From a virus: a stretch of DNA of 46,550 nucleotides. Shown piece by piece: positions 31,079 through 41,300 of the stretch. Numbering within the stretch: position 1 is the first letter of the stretch; every line of letters starts with the position of its first letter. Position numbers and translations under genes: made by a program. The notes beneath the pieces are model-generated. The model saw only the letters and a program-made list of their open reading frames with translations, had not been told where the DNA came from and ran no database searches. Where the stretch lies: positions 1 to 46,550 of IMG/VR virus record IMGVR_UViG_3300010412_000079, one strand, 5' to 3'.

Positions 31079-32068
31079 ATGACCATGACCGACCCGTTCG
31101 CCGCTACTCCTGGCTTCACCCTGCGTGAGCTGACGGCCGCCATCAACAATCTCCCGTACGCCCCTGGCAGACTCGGCGAGATGGGGTTGTTCAACGAGCG
31201 CGGTATTCCCACCACCATCGCCTCCATTGAGGAACGCAACGGCGTTATTTCCTTGGTCACCCCGCAGCCACGCGGTAGTGTGGGGCAGCCGGTGGATCGC
31301 ACGACCCGCAAGCTGCACCCGCTCACCATTCCTCACCTGCCCCAGAACGATCAAATTCTGGCCGCTGAGGTGCAGGGTGTACGCGCCTTTGGGAGCGAGG
31401 ACCAAGCGCAGCCTCTAACCCAGCGTAGGGACGAGGTGTTGGGTTCCATGCGAAGCAATATTGACTACACCATTGAGTCACACCGGGTCACGGCGGTCAA
31501 GGGTAGCTACATGGACGCCAATGGAGACGCCACCAGCTTGTTCACTCTGTTCGGTGTGGCACAGCAGACCCAGGATATGGCGTATTCACCCAGTGCCTCC
31601 AGCGGGCAGCGGGCAGCATGTTTCGGCGTGCACCAGAAGATCAAGGCCGCCCTGGGTGGCCTACGATATAGCGGTGTCACGGCACTATGCTCGGATGCGT
31701 TCTGGGCACTGTTGATTGAGGACCAGGACGTCAAGGCAACCTACCTGCAGACCATGATGGCGGCTGAACTTCGTAACGACCCGCGTCAGGCATTCTTTTA
31801 CGGTGGGATTGTATGGGAATGGTACTCCGGCACCAGCGATGTGAAGGTTGACGATGGTTTTGCTTACGCGGTCCCGATGGGTGTTCCTAATCTGTTCGTT
31901 ACCCGTTACGCCCCAGCCGACTACATCGAGACGGTGAACACGCCAGGGCTGCCGTACTACGCGAAGGCCGAGCCGCTGTCGATGGGTAAGGGGTGGAAGG
32001 TTGAATCGCAGTCCAACCCGCTGAACATTTGCACGCGCCCGAGAGCGATTATCAAGCTGGAAGGGTGA
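31079..32068 (+). CDS. Major capsid protein, lambda E-like
   Basis: The 329-residue protein fits the lambda gpE family in length and pattern: an N-terminal arm, LTAAINNLPYAPGRL, IPHLPQNDQI, and a C-terminal RPRAIIKL. It forms the icosahedral shell. GGAG is nine bases before the ATG. The gene follows the protease and decoration genes, the usual order. Confidence 0.93.
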   Translation: MTMTDPFAATPGFTLRELTAAINNLPYAPGRLGEMGLFNERGIPTTIASIEERNGVISLVTPQPRGSVGQPVDRTTRKLHPLTIPHLPQNDQILAAEVQGVRAFGSEDQAQPLTQRRDEVLGSMRSNIDYTIESHRVTAVKGSYMDANGDATSLFTLFGVAQQTQDMAYSPSASSGQRAACFGVHQKIKAALGGLRYSGVTALCSDAFWALLIEDQDVKATYLQTMMAAELRNDPRQAFFYGGIVWEWYSGTSDVKVDDGFAYAVPMGVPNLFVTRYAPADYIETVNTPGLPYYAKAEPLSMGKGWKVESQSNPLNICTRPRAIIKLEG

Positions 32069-32071
32069 TCA

Positions 32072-32497
32072 ATGGCCTACTGCACGGCAGCTGACCTCAA
32101 GTCAAGGTTCGGCGAGCAGGAAATACTCCAGCTCGCCGACCGGCAGAACACTGGTGCGGAGAACGCGGACGTTCTTTCTATTGCTATCCTTGACGCCGAG
32201 GCAACCATTGACGGGTACCTGTCTGATGGGGGTTATGACCTCCCTTTGGAAGTGGTGCCGTTCATGCTGGTGCGGCACGCTTGCGCCATCGCTCGGTATC
32301 TACTCTATACCAACGGCAAGCCTGAAGCAGTGCAGCAGGGCTACGATCGGGCATTACTGTTCCTGGAGAACGTTGCCACGGGTCGGATACGCCTGCAGGT
32401 ATCCGACCCCACCCCCACTCCAGCGCCAAGGTCACCCATCGCCCCCACTCGCACACCGTTAATGGATGACGACGTGTGGAGCACCTACAGACAATGA
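32072..32497 (+). CDS. Mu gp36-like (DUF1320) neck protein
   Basis: The 141-residue product has the DUF1320 pattern: YCTAADLKSRFGE at the start, helical core with LSDGGYDLPL, and a C-terminal RIRLQV strand. In related phages it is a head completion or adaptor protein. The C-terminal 35 residues are Pro-rich. Confidence 0.8.
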   Translation: MAYCTAADLKSRFGEQEILQLADRQNTGAENADVLSIAILDAEATIDGYLSDGGYDLPLEVVPFMLVRHACAIARYLLYTNGKPEAVQQGYDRALLFLENVATGRIRLQVSDPTPTPAPRSPIAPTRTPLMDDDVWSTYRQ

Positions 32498-32982
32498 TTG
32501 AAGCCAAGGCGAACACTGCGCCTGTGGTGGCACTGCTGAACCAACTAGGGGCGCACCTAAAGGACCTGACCCCTGCAATGGACAGCATTGCTACCACGTT
32601 ATTGACAGAGGTGGACCTCGCGTTCACCACTGAGCGCGACACTGGTGGTTATGCGTGGGCGCCCTTGAAAGAAAGTACGCTCAAGCGTAGGCGCGACCAG
32701 GGTAGAGATGGCGTTTCAATACTGCGCGACAACGGCTTGCTCGCCACCAGCTTTTCTACCAAAGTAACTAAGTTCAGCGCGACGGTGGGGACGAACGATA
32801 TCCGCGCTGGGACGCATCAGTTCGGAGCGCGACAGGGTGCCTATGGTAAGACTCGGCGGGGCGGTCCAATCCCATGGGGTGACATACCAGCTCGCCGAAT
32901 GCTACCTGAACCTGACGACCGGGTGGTGCAGGAGGCTGTTGAGGACGCATTGACCACTTTATTGGGAGCCTACGATGCTTAA
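32494..32982 (+). CDS. Mu gpG-like virion morphogenesis protein
   Basis: The product is 162 residues from ATG 32494, which overlaps the previous stop; the upstream in-frame GTG at 32476 is less likely. Features of the phage tail-S/gpG family are seen: LKESTLKRRR near the middle and a C-terminal PIPWGDIPAR with the charged loop before it. Role: head-tail joining. Confidence 0.8.
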   Translation: MIEAKANTAPVVALLNQLGAHLKDLTPAMDSIATTLLTEVDLAFTTERDTGGYAWAPLKESTLKRRRDQGRDGVSILRDNGLLATSFSTKVTKFSATVGTNDIRAGTHQFGARQGAYGKTRRGGPIPWGDIPARRMLPEPDDRVVQEAVEDALTTLLGAYDA

Positions 32983-33505
32983 CTTACGCAGGGTAATAGA
33001 TCACGCACAAACGGGCGACCTGTTACTGGTTGAAGGGCGATCTATATTTGGTGTACTGATCCGCGTGCTGACTGGGCAACAGTTCAGCCACGTGGCCCTC
33101 TTACAGTGGGTGGGGGACGAGTTATACGTGGCTGAAATGAAGGAAATGCATGGTTTTCGTCGAATGCCCTTAGACAAATGGGTGAGCAGCCAAACCCCCA
33201 CGTCAGCGCTGTACCTTGGTGTGGCACCTACCCCGGTTCGGACGGCCCCCGTGGTTGTGAACGACGGTATAGCATATCTCGAAGAGTTCCATTATGGGTA
33301 TGCATCTCTTTTTACAATCTGGTTGTCCCAAATACTCCGAAGGACAGTGCGTGCTGTTGGGTCGTACGTATGCTCCACCGCAGTTCAACACGTTTGGGAA
33401 AATTGCGGTGTCCACTTCGAGCGCTTAGCCGATCCAGGGGACTACCTGCCACTATGCGATTACATCTACCCGATCAACGCGAATACCAATGGCCGTATCA
33501 ACTAA
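32975..33505 (+). CDS. YiiX-like permuted papain-fold cysteine hydrolase
   Basis: The 176-residue protein has the permuted NlpC/P60 order, with His39 (FSHVALL) before Cys133 (VCSTAVQ) and a Glu54 in YVAEM between. Related YiiX/YebB proteins act on amide or lipid bonds. It lies between the gpG-like and tail-terminator genes, so it may be a virion-associated wall or tail-assembly enzyme. It overlaps genes on both sides. Confidence 0.65.
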   Translation: MLNLRRVIDHAQTGDLLLVEGRSIFGVLIRVLTGQQFSHVALLQWVGDELYVAEMKEMHGFRRMPLDKWVSSQTPTSALYLGVAPTPVRTAPVVVNDGIAYLEEFHYGYASLFTIWLSQILRRTVRAVGSYVCSTAVQHVWENCGVHFERLADPGDYLPLCDYIYPINANTNGRIN

Positions 33506-33959
33506 TTTTCTGCTGCCCGAGCAAACCATAAGCACGCGGCTTACTGAGCTATTTGCCGAGGGTGGGGCGCCGATTAACTCTGTGCGCGTGCTTTCGGCCG
33601 AGAGCATAGCAGGGGTTGAGCTGGGCGCCTTACCAACCCCCTGCGTGTGTGTGGTGTACCTGGGGGATAGCTCCGTAAAGTCTCTTGGTGCTGGCCGAGC
33701 GGCGCAGATAGAGCAGACTTGGGGGGTGGTTGTGGCTGTCCGCAATGTTCGAGAGTACACTAGCGGCACAGCGGCGCGGGCGGATGCTGGAGTGATAATT
33801 ACAGCGGTCCTGGAAAATCTACTCGGGTGGTCCCCGTCCGCAGGGTGGTCGCCTCTTAACCATACCAGGAGCTCGCACCGCCCTGGATATTCTAACGGGG
33901 TGTGGTTCCACCCGTTGGCATTTACCACAACTATTGAAGTGAGGTCCAGAAATGACTGA
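33489..33959 (+). CDS. Mu gp37-like tail terminator protein
   Basis: The 156-residue product is in the position of Mu gp37 / tail completion proteins. The pattern (VVVAVRNVRE, RADAGVIITAVLENLLGW, then a strand with FTTTIEV) fits the fold of tail terminator proteins. It overlaps its neighbours by a few bases. Assignment depends on context. Confidence 0.65.
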   Translation: MAVSTNFLLPEQTISTRLTELFAEGGAPINSVRVLSAESIAGVELGALPTPCVCVVYLGDSSVKSLGAGRAAQIEQTWGVVVAVRNVREYTSGTAARADAGVIITAVLENLLGWSPSAGWSPLNHTRSSHRPGYSNGVWFHPLAFTTTIEVRSRND

Positions 33960-34710
33960 CTTTTCCAAACCCCTACTCCTCGCCGGTGACCTGTACATTG
34001 GCGACGCTTCAACCGACGGTACCTTTGCCGAGCTGGACGGTCCGTTCGAGACCGACAAATTGGCGGTTCAGCCAAGTGCCAACACCGTTGAAATGACTTC
34101 CAAAGCCATTGCCACTTACGGGCAGGTTATCTCATCGGTGGTGTTGCCCGGAGTAACCAATGTGTCTATCAGCTTCATGGACATACCGGCGGAAATCCTG
34201 GCTCTCATGTTCATGGGCACCTTCGCTGCGCTGACTCAAAGCGGCTCCACTGCTACGGACGAGTCAGTGACCGCTGCTCACGATCGGTGGGTACCGCTGG
34301 CAAAAAAGAAAATCACTGCTGGCTCGGTGGTGGTTACCACGGACCCCGCTGGAACCACCTATACGGAAGGAACCGACTACGAGATAGAGTATAATACCGG
34401 TATGCTCAAGGCGCTGAGCACGGGGTCCATTTCAGACGCACAAGCCCTGTTGGTTGACTACGCGTACGGTACTATCGCCGGTGACACGGTCACTCTGGCA
34501 ACCAGCTCCCAGCAGATCAAGGGGCTGAAGCTGGTCGGCGTAAACCTGCACGATAACACCCCGTGCGAGTTGCTGCTCTACCGCGTCAAGCTGCGTCCGA
34601 CCGGTGAAATGGACCTCAAGGCAGGTGAGCACGTTAAGGCGGACCTATCCGGTATCGCCGAGACCCCCACCGGCATGTCCAGCCCCGGCTCCTTCAGCTA
34701 TCTTGGGTAA
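33952..34710 (+). CDS. Major tail tube protein
   Basis: The product is 252 residues, beta-rich, with ETDKLAVQPSAN and a C-terminal segment of strands, in the usual place before the tape measure gene. GAGG is before the ATG. It builds the tail tube. Confidence 0.75.
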   Translation: MTDFSKPLLLAGDLYIGDASTDGTFAELDGPFETDKLAVQPSANTVEMTSKAIATYGQVISSVVLPGVTNVSISFMDIPAEILALMFMGTFAALTQSGSTATDESVTAAHDRWVPLAKKKITAGSVVVTTDPAGTTYTEGTDYEIEYNTGMLKALSTGSISDAQALLVDYAYGTIAGDTVTLATSSQQIKGLKLVGVNLHDNTPCELLLYRVKLRPTGEMDLKAGEHVKADLSGIAETPTGMSSPGSFSYLG

Positions 34711-34753
34711 TATGACTCGGTAACCTCCAACCACAACTTGAGGTCCGTTGACT

Positions 34754-37700
34754 ATGGCTGACCGTACATTTGAACTTGCCCTACAAATAAGAGCCATAGT
34801 TGACGGACAGCGACAACTACTGGAAATGGTGGCTGCCCTGGAAAGGACCGGGGAGCTCACCAAGGAACAAGAGACCACCCTCGCAGGGTACCGCCAAGAG
34901 CTTAGCCGCACCTCTGACCAGCTCGAACAAGCAACTTCCACCATTGCTAAAGGTGGGGATAGCCTCCAAGGCTTATCCCGGGACTCTGGGCGAGTTGATC
35001 AGGAGCTTAGCCGTGTAGCCAGTACTCTAGGCCGCACTGGGAAGGAAACACAGGGGCTGCAAAGGCGCGTAGACGACCTGGGTACCGAGCTGGGGGACGC
35101 TTCGGCCGCAAGCAACAAAACCAACAAAGAACTTGATGATCTAGCTCGCGCCATGGACCAACTGGGGGATACCGCTGACAGTAGCGGTACCGCAGTCGGC
35201 GATATGCGCCAGCAGTGGCAACCCCTGGGAGACGAGGTTAAGGAGATGTCCCTTGACCTTGACCATCTTGAGGGCACTATGACCGATGTGGACCAGGCAG
35301 TGGCAGAGCTGGGTAACCAGTTCACCCGCACTGACCGGGACATTCAAGGTACGACCCAAGAACTAAAGAAAGCAGACAAGGCTGCTGATGGTGTAGCCGA
35401 GTCGCTAGACAAGGTAAAAACCCGTAACACCTTCTGGGCAACTATGCGCAATGGTGCTGAACAAGCGGGTAACGGTATCAAGGGGCTATACAACCAGCTT
35501 TTCAGCCTTAAGAACCTTATTGTTGCCACTGCCGCTAGTTGGGGGCTATTCAAGGTTGCTACTGACGCCATCGAGGCGAGCAGTAAGTTCGAGCAGATGC
35601 AGTCCCAGCTAGTACTCATAGAGGGGTCGGCAGGGGCTGCTGCAGATCGCATTGACCAGCTTAACAAAACCTTCACGGCTGGTCAGGTGGATAAGGCAAT
35701 CGATGCGTACGTGCAGCTATCCCGCTTTGGCTTGAAGCCTACCGTCGAGCAGGTCCAGTCGCTACTAGACGCTAATGCTGCTCTAGGCGGGCAGACAGAG
35801 AACCTAACCGGTATCATTACCCAACTTGGTCAGGCATGGGGGAAGCAGAAATTACAGCAGGAGGACATTATTATCCTGTTGGAACGTGGGGTCCCGGTTT
35901 GGGAACTATTGGCGAGTGCCACTGGTAAAAACGCGCGTGAACTGCAGGAGCTGGCTTCTAAAGGCCAACTTGGTAGAGTCGCCATTTCAGCCCTCATTGA
36001 CGAGATGGGGCGTGCCAATGAGGGTGCCGCCACCGCTGGGTTAACCACGTGGAAGGGGTTAGTAGGCGAGCTGACCGCCCTATGGGAACGCCTACAGCGC
36101 ACTATGCTTCAAGATGGTGGTGTATTCGACTTTCTAAAGCAAAAGCTAGCGGAGGTTAACACCCTATTGGAGTACCTGGTAGCCAGCGGTAGGGTTACAG
36201 AGTGGGCCAACCAGTTTGGCAAGGCCGTGACCGAAGTGGGCACCTATGCTGAAGCAGCAATAAAGGCCCTGCAGGGCGTGGTTGGTGCGGTGCGGGTGTT
36301 TGTCAACGGTTTCACTGCTGGTATTGAAGCAATTGGGGCCGTAATCACAGGATTCTATGCCTCCATGATTGAAGGAGCGCAGAAGGTACTGGAGTTCCTT
36401 GGGGCTGACCAGTGGGCGGCCCGTGCGAGGGAAGTGGCCGACAGTGTACGCGCAGTGCAAAAGGGTTTCCTTGATGCATTAGCCGAAGATAGCGAAGACG
36501 TACGCGCTGCGTTTGCACAGCTCGGCGATAGTATGGGGGAAACTAAAAGCGAACTCGGCAATCTACTGGATGAGGCCAAACAGTGGAAGGAAGGCATCAA
36601 GCTAGCAGCTGACCAGACGGAAAAGGGTGAAGAAAGCATCGCCGGTTTAGGTACTGCTGCACAGCAGACCGCTGGAAATCTGGGTGCTATCACTGGGGCG
36701 GCCGGGGCGGCCGGGGCGGCCGTAGGCGCAATGGGGGTGTCGCTAGTTGACACCGACAGCGCGATGAAGGAGTTCGGTATTGACCTACAGCAGCTAAAGA
36801 CTGGTGTAGGCGAAGAACTCACTGGTGCGTTCGATAAGCTGGACGCGGTCATTGCTAGGTTGAACCAAGAGCAATTGACTGCCGAGCAACGGGGGAACGC
36901 TTTGGCTCAAGCTTTCGGCGCTGTACTCGATAAGGTCTCAAACCGCGCAGAACTAGATGCCTTCAGAGAAAAGCTAAATACCGTCTTTGATGGCAGCATC
37001 AGGGGTGGGCAGCAGTACATGGACATACTCGGCAGGATAGCGGCAAAGCAGCGTGAGCTGGCCGTAACTGCCGACCAAGCGGGGCGTGACATTTCCAGGT
37101 GGTACACGCAAAACCTCATCTCCGCCAAGCAATTCGCCGATGGTATGCGCGACCCAATTGGTCGTTATGCTGAGCTCAAGCAAGCTGCGGAAGAAGCTGG
37201 TATCGCAGCCGAAGAGGGTGCAAACCGCGCCGTCACTGCATTGAACGCTGAGGCGGACGCTGCGAACAATGCTGCACGTGCACACCAGAGCAGGGGTGAA
37301 GCTGCTCGTGGCGCAGGTGGTGGTGGCGGTGGAGCCGTGGGTGGTGGCGGTGGAGCCGTGGGTGGTGGCGGAGGTGGCGGAGGTAGCTATACCCAACTGC
37401 AGCCTTCCGCTATCGGCGGGGCGCGTGGCTACATTATTGACCAAATGACTCTGAAAGGGTATCCAGAGTTCACCCCTATAGCGTTGATCAAGTTTGACCA
37501 GCTCCGCACCGAACCATCAGCGTTTCGAGGGTTGCCGTATCGTGGGGAAGCTTCCGGCCGCGCCTATAATGCCTACCAGGACAGGTTGTTTGAGATTGCC
37601 GATAGGGCGATCGCATGGGCAGTGCAGCAAGCGCACATACAGGAGCGCAAGGAATCCGAGGGCGGTGGCGGTGGCGGTGGCGGTGGCGGTGGCGGTACCA

Positions 37701-37927
37701 GCCCTGCGCTGAACCGCCCTGGGGGCGGTGCCCCTGCCGGTCAACCGACCCCCTATGGGAACACCGTTTATAGGGGGAGTGGTGTTAAGCCGGGCGGTAC
37801 CCCATCTGGGAGTACTGTCACGGTCAACGTTAATGGACCTTCTGGGTCGGCTAACCTGAACGGCGAACCAGAAGAAGTGGAACGGTTCTTAGATATACTT
37901 TCCCAGTTCGGCTCGACTACCAACTAG
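34754..37927 (+). CDS. Tape measure protein
   Basis: The protein has 1057 residues. ATG 34754 has GAGG ten bases upstream and is preferred over the TTG at 34748. The first 240 residues are long coiled-coil helices. A tail-measure core (about 250-500) follows, including TFTAGQVDKAIDAYVQLSRFG; then come more helices and two Gly-rich linkers (about 855-880 and 966-979) around a small domain. At about 0.15 nm per residue it would give a tail near 160 nm. No tail assembly chaperone pair with a frameshift precedes it, as there are only 43 bp before the start. Confidence 0.9.
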   Translation: MADRTFELALQIRAIVDGQRQLLEMVAALERTGELTKEQETTLAGYRQELSRTSDQLEQATSTIAKGGDSLQGLSRDSGRVDQELSRVASTLGRTGKETQGLQRRVDDLGTELGDASAASNKTNKELDDLARAMDQLGDTADSSGTAVGDMRQQWQPLGDEVKEMSLDLDHLEGTMTDVDQAVAELGNQFTRTDRDIQGTTQELKKADKAADGVAESLDKVKTRNTFWATMRNGAEQAGNGIKGLYNQLFSLKNLIVATAASWGLFKVATDAIEASSKFEQMQSQLVLIEGSAGAAADRIDQLNKTFTAGQVDKAIDAYVQLSRFGLKPTVEQVQSLLDANAALGGQTENLTGIITQLGQAWGKQKLQQEDIIILLERGVPVWELLASATGKNARELQELASKGQLGRVAISALIDEMGRANEGAATAGLTTWKGLVGELTALWERLQRTMLQDGGVFDFLKQKLAEVNTLLEYLVASGRVTEWANQFGKAVTEVGTYAEAAIKALQGVVGAVRVFVNGFTAGIEAIGAVITGFYASMIEGAQKVLEFLGADQWAARAREVADSVRAVQKGFLDALAEDSEDVRAAFAQLGDSMGETKSELGNLLDEAKQWKEGIKLAADQTEKGEESIAGLGTAAQQTAGNLGAITGAAGAAGAAVGAMGVSLVDTDSAMKEFGIDLQQLKTGVGEELTGAFDKLDAVIARLNQEQLTAEQRGNALAQAFGAVLDKVSNRAELDAFREKLNTVFDGSIRGGQQYMDILGRIAAKQRELAVTADQAGRDISRWYTQNLISAKQFADGMRDPIGRYAELKQAAEEAGIAAEEGANRAVTALNAEADAANNAARAHQSRGEAARGAGGGGGGAVGGGGGAVGGGGGGGGSYTQLQPSAIGGARGYIIDQMTLKGYPEFTPIALIKFDQLRTEPSAFRGLPYRGEASGRAYNAYQDRLFEIADRAIAWAVQQAHIQERKESEGGGGGGGGGGGGTSPALNRPGGGAPAGQPTPYGNTVYRGSGVKPGGTPSGSTVTVNVNGPSGSANLNGEPEEVERFLDILSQFGSTTN

Positions 37928-37990
37928 CTTGACAATGTATTGCCGTTCATCTCTGGGGGGATTACCATATGGACACATTAGGAGATCGCC

Positions 37991-38359
37991 GTGTCTATAA
38001 CGCTTGATGAAATAACACTTCCACCCGACCTGCACTGGGCAAACGAGTTCAACTGGTCGCGGGTGGCGCGTGCTGAAGACTACCTGTTATCTGGTGCGTT
38101 GATAGTAGAAGAAACGCTGAAGCAGGCTGGGCGCCCTATCAGACTTTATGGTGCTGTAGCCACACGCAACACAATCGAATCGTTACAAGCGAAGGAAAAC
38201 CCTGCCGAAGACATGGTGCTTACCATTTATGGCAATCAATTCACAGTTCGGTTTGCTGGCGATAGCCCCATACAAGCCACCCTTTTCGTTCCTGAACAAG
38301 CAGACGGCCAGAGCGGGGATACCCTGTTCTGGTTAACGCTCAACTTCATAGAGGTTTAG
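37991..38359 (+). CDS. Tail-associated protein of unknown function
   Basis: 122 residues, GTG start with AGGAGA upstream. Strand-rich, ending WLTLNFIEV. It lies between the tape measure and the large tail gene, the position of small distal-tail proteins in Mu-like siphophages. TTGACA at 37929 has no partner -10, so I do not call a promoter. Confidence 0.65.
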   Translation: MSITLDEITLPPDLHWANEFNWSRVARAEDYLLSGALIVEETLKQAGRPIRLYGAVATRNTIESLQAKENPAEDMVLTIYGNQFTVRFAGDSPIQATLFVPEQADGQSGDTLFWLTLNFIEV

Positions 38360-38360
38360 C

Positions 38361-41300
38361 ATGCCTATACAAGAAACCGATATCCGCTTATTACAAGCAC
38401 AGCGGATGCAGGACACAGACGATGGTGGCGGGTTAATTACTGGAACCGTGATACTAGACGGTGTTAGTAACATGGTGTTTGATGACATAAGCGGGCTGGA
38501 CCGCGTGAACGGTGACGTCTCGCTACGCAAGGTGTTTCCGGCGGTATGGACACTGGATACTAACCGTTATTACGGAGCACATATCTCAGTAGACGAGCCT
38601 TTTGCAGACCCTCTGGTCGATGGGCTGCTCTTCGACACAAATAGTTGGTCAGATGAGCGGGCTAACGCGGCTAACCAGGTAGAAAGCTACGTTATTGCGG
38701 GTCCCACCTCACCCTATTACGTGTGGGGGCGGCACGTCACAGGGCAGCGTTCGTTGCTACTGTGGGGCAGGGTAGGAGTTGCCCCTCCCGATGTAGGCGA
38801 GGTCTACTATGTGGTGGAAAATGAGGGAGACCCAGAGGAGTACTTCCAATATGTTCGCCTGGTGAGCGTTGAGGTTGAAACTCGTACGTTCACAGATAAC
38901 TTTGGTGATTTCCAGCGTGACATTATCACCTGCGAAATCTCTGCGCCACTGCGGTACACCTTCAACGGGCCAGAGGTGACCAGGTCAACCCCAGTAGCAC
39001 TTACCTGTAAAGTGCGTGAAACGGATGTTGCCGACTCCACCATGTACTATGGCATAACCAACCTAAGTGCAGTAGGTGCCCCGGGGGACACCACCATACA
39101 GCTAGCTTCCGTGTACGCGCAACTCGTACCCTCGGCTCGGACAGAGAGCCCCGTCGCTGACGTGTATGTAGGGGCAGATGTCACGCAGCCGTTCACCTCT
39201 GGCGGTGAAGAGTTCGGTATCGTTGGACCCGTACACACGGGCAGTATTGACATAACGCTAGCGAACAGGTCATACGTGTACGTGTACTCCTGTGTCCCGA
39301 TACCAGCCGCAGAAACCATGACGGTCAGCTACCGCGCCCTCAACAAGTGGTACACCTTGCGCGACGTGGGTAATGGCGTCCTTGAGGGACAGGGCGGTGG
39401 TGCAGGCTCGATCAATTTCCTCACTGGCACTGTTAGCGTGACCCTTGGGGCGCTGCCTGACGTAGGTTCTGCGGTGGTGTTTACCTGGGGTGGTGTTGTG
39501 CACTACGTTGACCGCGCTGGTACCACCCTGAAGACTGCGCCGCGTGTAATGCACTCGCTCGGCGAGCCGGTTGCCCCTGGTAGCGCTTCATTCTCTTGGA
39601 CCGCTGGGGGTGTTGGTGCGACCGCCACTGCTGCAGCGAACGGCGACATTTCTGGCGATGCCACGGGCCACCTGTGCCATGCGACCGGAGAATTCTGGTT
39701 GGACTTCACCACCATACCAACCGCTGGTGGACAGATACAGGTTGACTATGACGCAGACGTAGAAAAACTTGAGATTTTTACAGATCTTGTTGCTGCAGGT
39801 GGGGTGGTCAACTTCACCCTCACGAATGTACCCGCGAAAGCTGGATCTGTGCGCTGCTCATGGCAAGTGCAGGACTTGGTTGAGGCTAGCTCCTCAAGCC
39901 AAGTAATCGACATTACCCCTGCCTTTGGTCACCGCATTGTAGAGACCGTCAGCGAAGCTTCAGTCCAGTTACGCAAGTACTATCTCAGTACCACCGACGA
40001 CGGCGCAACCAGCTTCGCCGCTGGTGGAAGCATTAACTACACCACAGGGGCATGCACCCTATCCGTTACCCCCTCGCTGGTAGCCAACAGTTATGATTCG
40101 CGGCTCGGCGAATGGTCCAGTGGCGGTAGCCACAGCGTGGAATTCGCTTCAGGTACAGTAACTGTCAAGTACATAGAAAACACGGGTACTCCTACCACCA
40201 AACAGGTGTTTGTTGATATCCCGGACGTGACCATCCAGTTTTTACCGCTGTTGGGCGACAGGCTTGTTCCTGGAACCTTGCGCTTCACTCTCGGTGGCAC
40301 CAACTTCACTGACGGTGCCGGCTTGGGGGTGGTATACTGGGACGACAACACTATTGCCGGTTCCGTTAACTACGAGACTCGCACCGTAACACTCAGTACA
40401 CACACAGGAGGGTCAACCATAGCGGTCACCAGCTTAGTTTCAGTATATGGCGACTGGATAGGATACGCCTATAGCTTTAGAACTCCCGGTAGCCCCGTGC
40501 AACCAGGCTCGCTGGTTATTTCGGCAGTGGCGCATGATGGCACCCTGTTGACCGCGGCGGCTGACGCCAATGGTGACATAACGGGGGATCTGGCAGAAGG
40601 TTACATAGAGCAAGATATGGGGGTTGCTTATGTTCGGTTCGGCGAGTCCGTGCTGGACTCTTCGCTGACCCCAGAAGAAAAGGCAGAACCCTGGTATGAC
40701 GCTGGCGATGTCGATGAGTTTGGGTACATTTGGAAACCCACCCAAGTATACCCGGCAACAGTGCGCTTCTCGGTGGTGGTGTATACCTACCTCCCACTGG
40801 ACGCCGAGGTGTTGGGGTTGGACCCAGTACGGTTACCTTCGGATGGTAGGGTTCCTATATTCAGACCCGGGAACGTTGTTGTGGTGCACCATGAAGACTC
40901 GCTATCAGTCCCGACACCATCGCTGGGCTTAGAGGTGGATTGCGGTAGAACTCGCCTCGCGAGGGTGCGTATATATGACGCTGATGGTGACCGGCTGCTG
41001 GAAGACACGGATTACACTGTGGACCTTGACACTGGTATTATCACACTTGGTGACCCTGCAGGGTGGACGGCCCCTTACACCGTACTACACAGGGTGGAAG
41101 ATATGGCGCTGGCTGCTGACGTACAAATTGATGGTGCGGTGCGCCTGACCCAGCAACTTACCCATGACTTCCCAGCAGATGAAACCTATGTTTCCAGCAG
41201 CATGATCCTTGGTGACCTATACGCTAGGGTCGCAGGGTTGTTTGAACAGGAGACGTGGACGGGGGAGTGGTCCGACACCATCATAGGTGACGCACCGCTA

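Noticed and set aside
34711-34753. Tail assembly chaperone pair with frameshift before the tape measure gene
   Set aside because: Only 43 bp separate the tail tube and tape measure genes, so no such genes are here.
37929-37957. Promoter beginning TTGACA after the tape measure gene
   Set aside because: A perfect -35 is present, but nothing near 17 bp downstream resembles a -10.
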